A stretch of DNA of 54,335 bases from Rhodobium orientis (GCF_003258835.1 NZ_NPEV01000040.1:1-54335); one strand, 5' to 3'. Positions 42,650 to 51,397 are shown, numbered from the stretch's first letter. A program made the numbers and translations. The notes: a model not told the origin generated them from the letters alone.

Positions 42650-43906
42650 TCAGCGCACGACCGGCAGGTCGAGCTCCAGGTTGCCGCCATCGAGGAACAC
42701 CCGAAGCTCCGGGTCGCGCGACTGCAAGGCCACGGTGGCGACGCCCGGCGTGGTGACCTCGCCGCGCTGGTTCTCGCCCCAGATCTCGATATCGACGAGG
42801 GCGTGGCCGTCCTTGACGTATTTTTTCGTCACCTTGCCCTTGCACCAGGTGCTGTCGCCCATGGTGTTGAAGCGCCGCATCTCGGTGCGCACGCGCTTGA
42901 GGAAGGCGGCATCGCCCATCCAGTTGGTGACCAGCGATGCCATCCAGGACGAGCGCTGCGGCCCGTAGTCATAGACACCGGGAACGCCGACCTCCTTGGC
43001 CGTGCTCTCGCGGTGGTGGCCGATGCCGGTATATTCGATTCCGCCACCGGCCTCGGGATTGCGGAAGAAATGGCCCGGGTGCTTCATCGCCGCCTGGAAC
43101 ACCACGCCATGGGTGTGGCCGCGCCCGCAGCCGACGAGGAAGCCCATCGTGTCCATCAGCGACAGCGGGCCGCGCACGATGGTGTCGAGGCTCTCGCCCT
43201 CGGTCACGTCTTCCCAGTAGCGCACCTTGGAGCCCCGGATCTTCTGGGGCTCCTCCATGATGCAGGCATCGAGCGCCTCGTACTCCTCCTGGGTATATTC
43301 GTGGGTCTTGATGTCCTTGTACTTGCCGGCGTCGCGGGCGGCCTTGCGCTCGTGGCGGGTGCAGGTACCGAGCGCCCGGGCGAGCAGATCGCCATGCTGG
43401 TTGAAGTAGCTGGCCTCGACATATTGCAGCACGAGACGGCCGGAGAACTTCGATTCCTTCTCCTCGATGCCGATAACGCGCTCCACGGCGCTGACCCGGT
43501 CGCCGGGGCGCACATGGCGGAACAGCTCCCAGTCGTTGCCGGCATAAAAGCCGTGCACGCCGGGCAGGCCCCAGCGGGTGCGGCCGATCCAGCCGAAGGC
43601 CATCGGGAACATCGGATGGCCGAGCTGCATGCCGTGGCGCGAGGCCGCGCCGTATCCGGTGTCGCGATAGAGCGGGTTCAGGTCGCCGATGCCGTTGCAC
43701 CAATTGCGCAGCGTGTCGGAGGTGGCGTCCTGAAGGTAAGGACCCTCGGGCCGCAATTGCAGACCGATCATGTCCCTTGCGGCCGCGATCGCCTCGTCGG
43801 TGATCTTGCCCTCGGCGGGCGCGCCGCCCATGCCGCTGGCGTCGTCGTGCTTGGTCTTTTCGATCTTCTCGGCGGTGATCACGGTTCGCGTCTCCTGTTC
43901 ATGCAT
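42650..43906 (-). CDS. FAS1-like/MaoC double-hotdog acyl-CoA dehydratase
   Basis: 418 aa. Two hotdog domains: residues about 40-190 (CNGIGDLNPLYRDTGYGAAS, GWIGRTRWGLPGVHGFYAG, VRPGDRVSAVERV) and about 230-415 (VRGPLSLMDTMGFLVGCGRG, YDYGPQRSSWMASLVTNW). This family often sits beside CaiB CoA-transferases, but its reaction is generally uncharacterised; a hydratase or dehydratase of an acyl-CoA is most likely. First gene of the minus-strand operon that continues to two CoA-transferases, a hydratase and a lyase. ATG 43906 chosen; GTG 43909 is adjacent. Two perfect TAATGCATTA palindromes lie 59-110 bp upstream. Confidence 0.82.
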   Translation of the reverse strand: MHEQETRTVITAEKIEKTKHDDASGMGGAPAEGKITDEAIAAARDMIGLQLRPEGPYLQDATSDTLRNWCNGIGDLNPLYRDTGYGAASRHGMQLGHPMFPMAFGWIGRTRWGLPGVHGFYAGNDWELFRHVRPGDRVSAVERVIGIEEKESKFSGRLVLQYVEASYFNQHGDLLARALGTCTRHERKAARDAGKYKDIKTHEYTQEEYEALDACIMEEPQKIRGSKVRYWEDVTEGESLDTIVRGPLSLMDTMGFLVGCGRGHTHGVVFQAAMKHPGHFFRNPEAGGGIEYTGIGHHRESTAKEVGVPGVYDYGPQRSSWMASLVTNWMGDAAFLKRVRTEMRRFNTMGDSTWCKGKVTKKYVKDGHALVDIEIWGENQRGEVTTPGVATVALQSRDPELRVFLDGGNLELDLPVVR

Positions 43907-43964
43907 CACGACATGGCGCAGTGTTTGGTGCGCCCGGCGGCCCGGTCGGCCATTGGGGCTAACT

Positions 43965-43974
43965 TAATGCATTA
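43965..43974. promoter_or_regulatory. GntR operator TAATGCATTA, site 1
   Basis: Perfect palindrome 59 bp before the dehydratase start, in an AT-rich promoter. One of several copies across the regulon. Confidence 0.75.
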
Positions 43975-44006
43975 TATTTTTTTTCGTCAACACAAGAAGC
44001 AATGCG

Positions 44007-44016
44007 TAATGCATTA
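44007..44016. promoter_or_regulatory. GntR operator TAATGCATTA, site 2
   Basis: Second perfect palindrome, 42 bp from site 1, which is four helical turns. A half-site TGCATTA follows at 44095-44101. Confidence 0.75.
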
Positions 44017-44118
44017 TTTTCACATCCAGAGGTGTGTTTTAGCGCAAGCATGGGCCTTTGCGGCCCGCCAGAGCGTTAACGAACCCCATTTTTGTGCATT
44101 ATTCCATGGAAAGGATGG

Positions 44119-44697
44119 TCAGATGGTGAAATCGCCCGCCGATGTAACGGTGGCGTAGCGCTTAAGACCAGCCAGAGCAAAGTCATGCTCTTCGCGGGTC
44201 GCGCCCGCGCAGCAATCCTCAAGCAGGACGCACTCGTAGTCCCGGTCGTGGCCCTCGCGGACCGCGGCCGACACGACGCCGTTGGTGGAAACGCCGGTGA
44301 GGATGAGGCGGGAAATGCCCTGCGCCCTCAGCAGCGGTTCGAGCTTGGTGCCATAGAACGGGCTGACCCGGTGCTTGACGATGTCCGGATCGCCCTCCTC
44401 GGGGGCGAAATCGGGAAACACCTCCGTGCCCCAGCCGCCGAGCGTGAAGACGTTGTTGTCGCGGGCCTTGGAAAAGACCGGCGAGCCCGGCGGGCATTCG
44501 GCGTAGTCGGGCGAGAAGCCGACCCGCACATAGCCCACCATAACCCCGGCCTCGCGGGCGCGGCGGATGGCCAGTTTGGTGGCGTCATAGACCCCCCTCT
44601 CCTGGCACAGCGGGACGTAGGATTTGGCCCCCATGCCGTCCGGATGGACGAGGTCGTTGAGCATATCCATGACGAGCAGGATGCTTTTTGCAGGCAT
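44119..44697 (-). CDS. Isochorismatase-fold hydrolase without the catalytic Cys
   Basis: 192 aa. Cysteine-hydrolase/isochorismatase fold: Asp11 (LVMDMLNDLV) and Lys108 (DIVKHRVSPFYGT) are in place. Where amidases of the family have the nucleophilic Cys (TGVxTxxCV), this protein reads TGVSTNGVV, with Val141. It thus resembles isochorismatases rather than N-carbamoylsarcosine-type amidohydrolases, though Cys162/Cys163 occur nearby (EDCCAG). ATG 44697 chosen; the frame runs upstream without family likeness. It follows the GntR gene by 69 bp. Its role in the CoA-ester pathway is unknown. Confidence 0.82.
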   Translation of the reverse strand: MPAKSILLVMDMLNDLVHPDGMGAKSYVPLCQERGVYDATKLAIRRAREAGVMVGYVRVGFSPDYAECPPGSPVFSKARDNNVFTLGGWGTEVFPDFAPEEGDPDIVKHRVSPFYGTKLEPLLRAQGISRLILTGVSTNGVVSAAVREGHDRDYECVLLEDCCAGATREEHDFALAGLKRYATVTSAGDFTI

Positions 44698-44766
44698 TCC
44701 GGTCTCCTTACAAAGTTGCGGTGAGGTCGACAGCCGCACCGCGCCGCGCAGGAGAGCGGACCTGCG

Positions 44767-45402
44767 CTACCCGGAGTAGCCTGCCTTGAATTCGTCCCAG
44801 CCGGCGCGGATATGGGTCCGCAACGCCGACAGCATCGCGCTTTCGTCGCGCGTCAGGATGGCGCTCAGCATCTCGCGGTGTTCTGCGGATGCCCGCTCGA
44901 CGCGGTTTTCCAGCTTGTTGATCAGATCGAACGGATAGCGCGCCCACAGCGCCCGCACGAAACGCAGCGTCTGCGGCAGGTTCGCAGCCAGATAGAGCAC
45001 CTCGTGGAAGCGGTAGTTGATGCTGCGCACCGCATCCCGGTCGCCGCGCGAGGCCGCGGCCTCCAGTTGCTCCTGCAAATCGCGCAGCTCCTGCAACTGC
45101 TCTGAGGTCAGCCTGTCCATGGCGCGCAGTGCCAGCTTGCATTCCAGCGTCACCCGCAGGTCGACGATCTCCTCGGCGGCATCGATGTCGAACGGCGCCA
45201 CGATCGCACCGCGATGCGACGTCCCGAGAATGAACCCCTCGGCCTCGAGCAGCTTGATGGCCTCGCGCACCGGGGTGATGCTTGTGCCGATCATCTCGGC
45301 GATCTCGGTCTGCTTCAGCTTCGATCCGCGAGGGAACTGGCCCGATATAATGCCCTCGCGCAAATAGTCCGCGACCAGCTCTTCCTTCGTCTGATGCTTC
45401 AA
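44767..45402 (-). CDS. GntR-family (FadR/FCD) regulator of the CoA-ester regulon
   Basis: 211 aa. Winged helix-turn-helix at about 8-70 (GSKLKQTEIAEMIGTSITPV, REAIKLLEAEGFI) and FCD effector domain at about 85-205 with the metal/ligand pattern in NYRFHEVLYLAA and AEHREMLSAI. Start is TTG 45402, supported by GGAAGG 8-9 bp upstream. A degenerate copy of the palindrome (ATAATGCAATTTAT, 45456-45469) lies just before it, so it probably represses itself and the neighbouring operons, with a pathway acid or CoA ester as inducer. Confidence 0.9.
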   Translation of the reverse strand: MKHQTKEELVADYLREGIISGQFPRGSKLKQTEIAEMIGTSITPVREAIKLLEAEGFILGTSHRGAIVAPFDIDAAEEIVDLRVTLECKLALRAMDRLTSEQLQELRDLQEQLEAAASRGDRDAVRSINYRFHEVLYLAANLPQTLRFVRALWARYPFDLINKLENRVERASAEHREMLSAILTRDESAMLSALRTHIRAGWDEFKAGYSG

Positions 45403-45455
45403 TGTGGTAACCTTCCGCGCATTCTTCGGAAGCCTTATACCATCGGGCCGACAGG

Positions 45456-45469
45456 ATAATGCAATTTAT
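45456..45469. promoter_or_regulatory. Degenerate GntR operator before the regulator gene
   Basis: ATAATGCAATTTAT, a one-base-longer variant of TAATGCATTA, in the 66-bp gap upstream of gntR. Suggests autoregulation. Confidence 0.55.
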
Positions 45470-46281
45470 CACTCTGCGTCACCTTGGCCGGGGGCCACAT
45501 CAAGCCGTCTGATGTGCTCCGATCCGACCCCCTCGGCCTCGGGATAGATCGCGGCGATACGCGGATCGTGGGCGGGCAGGACGTGGTCGTCGCTATCGGC
45601 AAGCGCCCTTATGGTGTCATGCGCGGCGATCATGTCGGAGGAGTTGAAGACGACGGCAAAGGGAACGCCGCGCTCGTACTCCTCATAGTAATGGAGGGCG
45701 TCCGAGGCCAGCACGACCCAGCCCCGCGCGGTGCGGACCCGCACGACCTCCTGCCCGGCGCAATGTCCCCCCACCCAATGCACGGTGACGCCGTCGGCAA
45801 TCTCAGCTTCGCGCCCGTGCAGTGTCAGGCGTCCGGCGTGCAACAGGGCGACCAGGCGCTGGATCTCGTCGACCTCGTAGGCGCGGCGAAACCACGGCTT
45901 TTCCATCCACGGCCCGGTGACATAGGCCATCTCCTCGGCCTGCATGTGGAAATGCGCGGCCGGGAAGGAATCGAGAAACCCGATGTGGTCGTAATGGGCA
46001 TGGGTCAGGATCACCGTGTCCGCCGCTGCCGCGTCGACGCCCAGAGCCGACAATCCTTCCACAGGACTGAGCACATGGGTGTGGCCGTGCAAGGCAGCCT
46101 TTTGCGGCGCCATGCCCGTATCGACGACGATGTGCCGGTCGCCCGAGACCAGGACCCAGGAATAGAAGTCGAGCACCAGCGGCACATTCGGATCGGCCTC
46201 CAGGATGAAATTGTTCCCCCGGGTCCTCACCGTGTTCACGGCATGGCGGATGCCGTAGATCTTCCAGATGGTTTCCGTCAT
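45469..46281 (-). CDS. Metallo-beta-lactamase-fold hydrolase (N-acyl-homoserine-lactonase-like)
   Basis: 270 aa. Zinc motif HAHYDH at 94-99, then His in VGGHCAGQ, bridging Asp in LASDALHYYEEY and final His in VLPAHDP, the complete dinuclear metal set. The spacing resembles AHL lactonases such as AiiA/AttM. In this context it more likely opens a lactone or thioester of the catabolic pathway than quenches quorum signals. The gene follows livF by 10 bp and is last in the importer operon. Cytoplasmic, no signal peptide. Confidence 0.88.
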   Translation of the reverse strand: MTETIWKIYGIRHAVNTVRTRGNNFILEADPNVPLVLDFYSWVLVSGDRHIVVDTGMAPQKAALHGHTHVLSPVEGLSALGVDAAAADTVILTHAHYDHIGFLDSFPAAHFHMQAEEMAYVTGPWMEKPWFRRAYEVDEIQRLVALLHAGRLTLHGREAEIADGVTVHWVGGHCAGQEVVRVRTARGWVVLASDALHYYEEYERGVPFAVVFNSSDMIAAHDTIRALADSDDHVLPAHDPRIAAIYPEAEGVGSEHIRRLDVAPGQGDAE

Positions 46282-46291
46282 GGCATTTTCC

Positions 46292-47020
46292 TCACGCGGC
46301 CGCGCCGAGATAGACGTCGATGGCCTCCTGGCGGGCGGCGCTGTCCTTCAGCTCTTCGGCGCTGCGGTGGCCGACCAGCATGCCGCCACGCAGAAAGTAG
46401 AGGTCGTCGCAGAGCCGCATCGACATGACGAGGTTCTGCTCGACCAGGACGATGCCGAGGTCGGTTTCCTGCCGGATCGCGCGCAGCCGGTCGAACACCC
46501 GCCGCACCAGCATCGGCGCCAGGCCGAGCGACGGCTCGTCCAGCAGCAGCAGGCGCGGCCCGGCCATGAGCCCGCGCCCGATCGCCAGCATCTGCTGCTC
46601 GCCGCCGGAAAGCCGCCAGGCCGCACCGTCCGCCTTGTTGGCGATCTCCGGGAACAGGTCGAGCACCATTGCGGTGCGATCCTTCCGCTCCCGGCCGCCG
46701 AGGTGGTAGCCGCCGAGAACGAGGTTCTCGCGCACCGTCATTTCGCGGACGATCTCGCGCCCCTCCGGAACGTAGACGATACCGCGCTTGACGCGCTCGC
46801 GCGCCGGCGTGCCGGCGAGGTCGACACCGTCGAAGCTGATCGCGCCCCGGGCCGGGATCAGCCCGGCGATCGCCTTCATGATCGAGGTCTTGCCGGCGCC
46901 GTTGGCCCCGAGCAGGGCGACCACCTTGCCGGAGGGCACCGCGAAGGACACGTTTTCCACCGCCTGCGCCTTGGCGCCGTAGAAGACCGACAGGCCCGAC
47001 ACGTTCAAGAGATCAGTCAT
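46292..47020 (-). CDS. livF: HAAT ABC importer ATPase (LivF type)
   Basis: 242 aa. Walker A GANGAGKTS (about 36-44), signature LSGGEQQMLAIGRGL, Walker B LLLLDEPSLGLAP. The short LivF form. ATG 47020 overlaps the livG stop by 8 bp. It works with LivG on the LivHM channel to import a branched-chain-amino-acid-like or carboxylic substrate. Confidence 0.92.
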   Translation of the reverse strand: MTDLLNVSGLSVFYGAKAQAVENVSFAVPSGKVVALLGANGAGKTSIMKAIAGLIPARGAISFDGVDLAGTPARERVKRGIVYVPEGREIVREMTVRENLVLGGYHLGGRERKDRTAMVLDLFPEIANKADGAAWRLSGGEQQMLAIGRGLMAGPRLLLLDEPSLGLAPMLVRRVFDRLRAIRQETDLGIVLVEQNLVMSMRLCDDLYFLRGGMLVGHRSAEELKDSAARQEAIDVYLGAAA

Positions 47021-47792
47021 CGTCGCTGCCCAGGTAGATCCGCACCACTTCTTCGTTGCTTCGCACCTCCGCAGGCGTGCCGCAGGCGACGAACGCACCG
47101 AAATTGAGGACATAGATCCGGTCGCAGATCGACATCACCAGATCCATGTCATGCTCGACCACGACCATCACCAGGTCGGGCGAGGCAAGCGCGCTGAGGC
47201 TGCGCATCAGGTCCCGCGTCTCGGAGTTGTTCAGCCCGGCCGCCGGCTCGTCGAGCATCAGGACGGCGGGGCGGCCGACGATGGCGCGGGCGATCTCCAC
47301 CAGCCGCAACATGCCCGGGGGGAGTTCGGAGGGCATCTTGTCGGCGGCCTTGGCGAGGCCCAGTTCGGCCAGCGCACGCTCGGCATCGGCGCGCATCTCC
47401 GCCTTTTCGTGGCGGCCCCGGACGGTGGGGAGGAATGCATGGAGCCAGCCGGAATGGTAGTTGCGCGCGACCCCGATCATGACGTTTTCCAGGACGGTCA
47501 GGTCCGGGCTGAGCGCCACGTGCTGGAAGCTGCGCACGATGCCCTTCTGGGCGCGGGCCGCCGGCGGAAGACCCTCCAGGCTGTGCCCGGCATAGCTGAT
47601 AGCCCCCTTCTGCGGGTGATAGGCGCCGGTCAGGCAATTGAAGAGGCTGGTCTTGCCCGCCCCGTTCGGACCGATGAGGCCGGTGATCTCGCCGGCACGA
47701 AATTCAACGTCGAGGCCCTTGAGCACCTCGATGCCGCCGAAGGACAGGGCGATGCCTTGGCCTGTCAGCGATTTTGTCGCCACATCCATCAT
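47013..47792 (-). CDS. livG: HAAT ABC importer ATPase (LivG type)
   Basis: 259 aa. Walker A GPNGAGKTS, the LivG-specific GIVRSFQHVALSPDLTVLEN, a signature region degenerate at SELPPGMLRLVEIARAI (PGM instead of SGGQ, a substitution also met in LivG proteins as YGxQR), Walker B VLMLDEPAAGLN. Preceded by GAGGGA; ATG 47792 overlaps the livM stop by 4 bp. Confidence 0.9.
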   Translation of the reverse strand: MMDVATKSLTGQGIALSFGGIEVLKGLDVEFRAGEITGLIGPNGAGKTSLFNCLTGAYHPQKGAISYAGHSLEGLPPAARAQKGIVRSFQHVALSPDLTVLENVMIGVARNYHSGWLHAFLPTVRGRHEKAEMRADAERALAELGLAKAADKMPSELPPGMLRLVEIARAIVGRPAVLMLDEPAAGLNNSETRDLMRSLSALASPDLVMVVVEHDMDLVMSICDRIYVLNFGAFVACGTPAEVRSNEEVVRIYLGSDDD

Positions 47793-48778
47793 GCTGTCCC
47801 TCCATGCCGCGCCATCATCTCCTTCAGACGCGGCAGGTAATGGCCGAGCAGGATCATGCCGAGGAGCGCCAGCCCGTAGAACACGGGGATCCAGGCGCCG
47901 GAGGCGGACAGGAACTGCGGCACGAGCGTCAGGAACGCGCCGCCGATCAGGGCCCGCGCGAGGGTCAGGCCATAGAAGCTGACGACGGAGCCGACCAGGA
48001 GGAAGATCGAGGACCAGAGCGTGAAGCCGCTCGGCGAGACGGTCGATCCGGCAAAGGCGAGCATGGCCCCGCAAAGGGCGGCGATGCCGCCGCTGATGCC
48101 GAGCACCGCACAGCGGGCCCAGACCTGGCGCGTGCCGAAGGCATCGGCGGCAGCCGGATGCGCCTTGGACAACAGGATCGTCAGGCCCTGGCGCGAATGG
48201 CGGAACCGGGCGAGCGCAAAGACGACGGCGATCAAGACGGCCAGCGCGACGTAGTAGCGCTGGAACGACATCGGCAGACCCGGGATCAGCGGCTTGGACA
48301 CATAAAGCCCTTCATAGCCGCCGGTCAGCGCGTCGGTGTTGTTGATCAGCTCCGGCACGGCCAGCGCCAGCGCCATGGTCGAGACCGCAAGGTAGATGCC
48401 CGACAGCTTGCGCGACGGCCAGGCAAAGGCAACGCCGGTGACGACGCCAAGGACCAGCGCCAGCGGCACGCTCACGAGCAGCGACAGGCCGAAACGCGTG
48501 TCGAGAATGGCCACCGAATAGGCCCCGACCGCGGCGAAGAAGGCGTGCCCGATCGACACTTCGCCGCCGTAGCGCACCAGGAAACTCACCGCCAGCACGC
48601 CGATGGCGTTGGCAAAGCAGACCCCGATGGCAAACATCCAGGACCCGCTCACCAGCAGCGGCAGCACGATCAACACCACAGCAAGCACATAGCTTCCAAG
48701 GTCCGAGGCGACCAGCTCCCGCAGGCGTTCGGGCAGCGGCGGGTGGACGGCCTTGATCGTCACGGGATGATCAGACAC
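47789..48778 (-). CDS. livM: HAAT ABC importer permease (LivM type)
   Basis: 329 aa, about eight to ten helices. LivM stretches include ASFLVRYGGEVSIGHAFFAA-like LVRYGGEVSIGHAFFAAVG near residue 67 and GLTILLSKAHPAAADAFGTR near residue 195 (the cytoplasmic coupling loop). Start is GTG 48778, overlapping the livH stop by 8 bp. Forms the channel with LivH. Confidence 0.92.
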   Translation of the reverse strand: MSDHPVTIKAVHPPLPERLRELVASDLGSYVLAVVLIVLPLLVSGSWMFAIGVCFANAIGVLAVSFLVRYGGEVSIGHAFFAAVGAYSVAILDTRFGLSLLVSVPLALVLGVVTGVAFAWPSRKLSGIYLAVSTMALALAVPELINNTDALTGGYEGLYVSKPLIPGLPMSFQRYYVALAVLIAVVFALARFRHSRQGLTILLSKAHPAAADAFGTRQVWARCAVLGISGGIAALCGAMLAFAGSTVSPSGFTLWSSIFLLVGSVVSFYGLTLARALIGGAFLTLVPQFLSASGAWIPVFYGLALLGMILLGHYLPRLKEMMARHGGTA

Positions 48779-49661
48779 GGGAGCCTCCGACGCGCGCGAG
48801 AATGCCGTTGGGGAAGATGTTCAGCGCCAGAAGGATGATGCACAGCAGGAAGGTGCTGCTGAACTGCGGCGAGACATAGAAGGTGAAGAGGTTCATCAGA
48901 ACGCCGATGAGGATGCCGCCGATCAGGCTGCCCGGCAGGCTTGCGAACCCGCCGATCACTGCGGCGGCGAAGGCCTGCAGCATGAAGGCGGCGACGGTGG
49001 TGACGCTGAGGAACGTGGTCGGCACGATCAAGAGCGCCCCGACGACGCCGAGCACCGCCGCGACGACCCAGGAGAACAGGTGGATCGAGCGCAGGTTCAG
49101 GCCGCAGACCTCGGCCGCAAAGGAGTTCTCCGAGATCGCCCGGAACGCGATGCCGAGCTTGGTGTAGTCGATGACGAAGAACAGCGCGCCGATGGTCACG
49201 ATCGCGACGCCAAGCACCGTCAGGTCGTAGCCGGTGATGCGCAGCCCGAGCACCGACGTGCTGAAGCGCGGGATCGGCAGGTCGAGGCTGACAATGTCCG
49301 CACCGAAGATCAGCAGCGTTGCGCCCTGGGCGATGAGGCCGATGCCGAGAGTGGCGATGGTCGCGGTCAGGTCGGAATCGAACACCAGCGGCGCGATCAC
49401 CGCATAGGTCAGACAAGCGATCGCGACGACCGCGACGATCGTCAGCAGCACCGCCGCGCCCCAACTCAGATCGAGCAGCACGCCGCTGGAGAAGCCGTAG
49501 ATCAGGAAGGCGGCGAAGCCGGCGACGTTGCCGTGGCTGAAATTCACCACGCGCGAGGACTTGAAGATCATCACCAGGCCCATGGCGCCGAGGGCGTAGA
49601 GGCAGCCGGTGATCATGCCCGACCAGGCCAGCGGGAAGAGATCGCGCAGGACGTCGTTCAT
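48771..49661 (-). CDS. livH: HAAT ABC importer permease (LivH type)
   Basis: 296 aa, about eight helices. The LivH pattern SGMITGCLYALGAMGLVMIF near the start, VVNFSHGNVAGFAAFLIYGF at about 36-55 and the coupling loop IAFRAISENSFAAEVCGLNL near residues 170-190 are clear. ATG 49661 overlaps the upstream dehydrogenase stop by 4 bp. Confidence 0.93.
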   Translation of the reverse strand: MNDVLRDLFPLAWSGMITGCLYALGAMGLVMIFKSSRVVNFSHGNVAGFAAFLIYGFSSGVLLDLSWGAAVLLTIVAVVAIACLTYAVIAPLVFDSDLTATIATLGIGLIAQGATLLIFGADIVSLDLPIPRFSTSVLGLRITGYDLTVLGVAIVTIGALFFVIDYTKLGIAFRAISENSFAAEVCGLNLRSIHLFSWVVAAVLGVVGALLIVPTTFLSVTTVAAFMLQAFAAAVIGGFASLPGSLIGGILIGVLMNLFTFYVSPQFSSTFLLCIILLALNIFPNGILARVGGSRV

Positions 49662-50569
49662 GCCACATCGTCCCGTTTCACCGCCGCGCCCATGGCGCCG
49701 CTTTCGACAAGCTCGATGACGCCGGGGAAGTAGCGCCCGGACAGGTCGGTATGCGTCGCCGCCTCGTAGTAGCTGCGCGCCACCTCCGCCGCCGGCAGGT
49801 CGACCCCGGCACTTTTCGCCATCTCAAAGACATAGGAGATGTCCTTGAGCACGTATTCCGGCGAAAACGCCTTTTCCGGAAACGCCCTCGGCAGCATCGC
49901 CTTCATGCCGTGGTTGCGCAGGACGAAGCTGTCGCCGGACCCCTTGGAGACCACCTCAAGCAGCGTTTCGGGCGCGACCCCGGCCCGTTCGCCGAGCACC
50001 ATCATCTCGGCCAGCGCCACGGTATTGGCGAAGACCAGCATGTTGTTGACCAGCTTGAGGACCTGTCCCGCGCCGACGTCGCCGCCATGGGAGATGTCGG
50101 TGGCGATGTAGTCGAGCATCGGCCTGATACGCTCGAACAGCTCGGCCGGCGCCCCGACCATGATCGCCAGCGCCCCCTTGCGCGCCGCCTCGCGGGTCCG
50201 GGCGACGGGAGCGTCGGCGAAGGCGATGCCGCGTTCGGCCAGCTTGGCCGCTACCTTTCGGGCGAGTTCGACCGGCGTGGTCGACAGGTCCACCACGGCG
50301 GTGCACGAGGTCGCCTGCGCGAGGATTTCATCCGTCACCGCCTCGACCTGCGGGCCTCCGGGCAGGGACAGGAAGATCACGTCCGCCTCCGCCGCCAGGT
50401 CCGCAACGGACGTGCAGCGCACGGCGCCGGCGGCTTCGGCCTCCGCAAGAGCCTCGTCGGAGAGGTCGAAGGCGAGCACGCGGCCGGGATGTTTGACCGC
50501 CATATTGCCGCACATCGGGCCTCCCATGACGCCGAGACCGATGAAACCGATCGTTTCGGAATTGCTCAC
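49658..50569 (-). CDS. 3-hydroxyisobutyrate dehydrogenase-family NAD(P) oxidoreductase
   Basis: 303 aa beta-hydroxyacid dehydrogenase. Rossmann motif GFIGLGVMGGPM (8-19), substrate loop DAPVARTREAARKG (119-132; the usual DAPVSGG is altered) and catalytic Lys172 (GAGQVLKLVNNML). Members oxidise 3-hydroxyisobutyrate, tartronate semialdehyde, 2-(hydroxymethyl)glutarate and similar acids. GTG start at 50569, 4 bp after the SDR stop. Encoded between the importer and an SDR, so it probably handles a hydroxy-acid intermediate of the imported compound. Confidence 0.88.
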   Translation of the reverse strand: MSNSETIGFIGLGVMGGPMCGNMAVKHPGRVLAFDLSDEALAEAEAAGAVRCTSVADLAAEADVIFLSLPGGPQVEAVTDEILAQATSCTAVVDLSTTPVELARKVAAKLAERGIAFADAPVARTREAARKGALAIMVGAPAELFERIRPMLDYIATDISHGGDVGAGQVLKLVNNMLVFANTVALAEMMVLGERAGVAPETLLEVVSKGSGDSFVLRNHGMKAMLPRAFPEKAFSPEYVLKDISYVFEMAKSAGVDLPAAEVARSYYEAATHTDLSGRYFPGVIELVESGAMGAAVKRDDVA

Positions 50570-50573
50570 GATA

Positions 50574-51323
50574 TCAATCCATCAACATGCCGCCGTTCAC
50601 GTCAAGAACGGTACCGGTGATCCAGTTGGAAGCGGGCGAACACAGGAACAGGATGGCCTGCGCGATATCCTCGGGCTGGCCGAAGCGCCCGAGCGGCACG
50701 TTGCCGTTGGCCGACGGGGCGGCGCGCTGGGTGACGGTCTCCCACATCGGGGTCTCGACCGGCCCGGGCGCGATGATGCTGGCATAGATGCCCTTGGAAG
50801 CACCGGCCTTGGCGACCCATTTCATCAGGCCGTGGACCGCGGATTTCGCCGCCACATAGGACGGCCCCGACGCGACGCCGCCGATCTTGGCCGCGATCGA
50901 GCCGAGCGCGACCATCTTGCCCGCGCCCTGGCGTTCCATGACCGAGAAGATCGCCCGGACGGGGTTCACCACGCCCATCAGATTGACGTCGAGGATGGCG
51001 CGCCATTCCTCGTCGGTGGACTCGGTCAGCGGGCGGTGGGAGATCGTTCCGGCGCACAGCACGAGGCCGTCGATCCGGCCGTGATCCTTGAGAATGTCGG
51101 CAACGAGCGCGTCCGTCTCGTTGCGCGATGTCACGTCGTAGCGGCGAAAGATCACGTCGTTGCGGCCGAAATCGGCGTTGTCGGCGATGTCCGTCGCGAT
51201 CACCGTGGCGCCCGCTTCGGCAAGGGCCAGCGTGGTCGCGCGTCCGATCCCGCCTGCCGCACCTGTTACCAGAACAATCTTGTCATCCATGCGCGCCGGC
51301 GCACTGATTGGTGTCAGGGTCAT
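50574..51323 (-). CDS. Short-chain dehydrogenase/reductase
   Basis: 249 aa classical SDR. Cofactor motif TGAAGGIG (20-27), Ser142, Tyr156 and Lys160 (SYVAAK) form the active site, GPVETP follows. ATG 51323 has AGGAGG upstream. CAGT replaces the usual NNAG after strand 4 (LVLCAGTIS). It oxidises or reduces an alcohol/ketone intermediate. Between the binding-protein gene and the dehydrogenase in one operon. Confidence 0.9.
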   Translation of the reverse strand: MTLTPISAPARMDDKIVLVTGAAGGIGRATTLALAEAGATVIATDIADNADFGRNDVIFRRYDVTSRNETDALVADILKDHGRIDGLVLCAGTISHRPLTESTDEEWRAILDVNLMGVVNPVRAIFSVMERQGAGKMVALGSIAAKIGGVASGPSYVAAKSAVHGLMKWVAKAGASKGIYASIIAPGPVETPMWETVTQRAAPSANGNVPLGRFGQPEDIAQAILFLCSPASNWITGTVLDVNGGMLMD

Positions 51324-51356
51324 CCCTGCCTCCTGAAATGTCGATAGCTGGAGGAT

Positions 51357-51388
51357 AGAGCCTGCGCCGCCGCGCGGGCGCAGGCTCT
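51357..51388. terminator. 12-bp hairpin between livK and the SDR gene
   Basis: AGAGCCTGCGCC pairs perfectly with GGCGCAGGCTCT, loop 8. A T run follows on the plus strand only, but the genes here run on the minus strand, so it more likely acts as an mRNA-stability/attenuation stem after livK. Confidence 0.55.
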
Positions 51389-51397
51389 TTTTTGGCT

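Noticed and set aside
47013-47792. Degenerate signature motif of LivG taken as a sign of inactivity
   Set aside because: LivG proteins commonly vary at this motif and both Walker motifs are intact.
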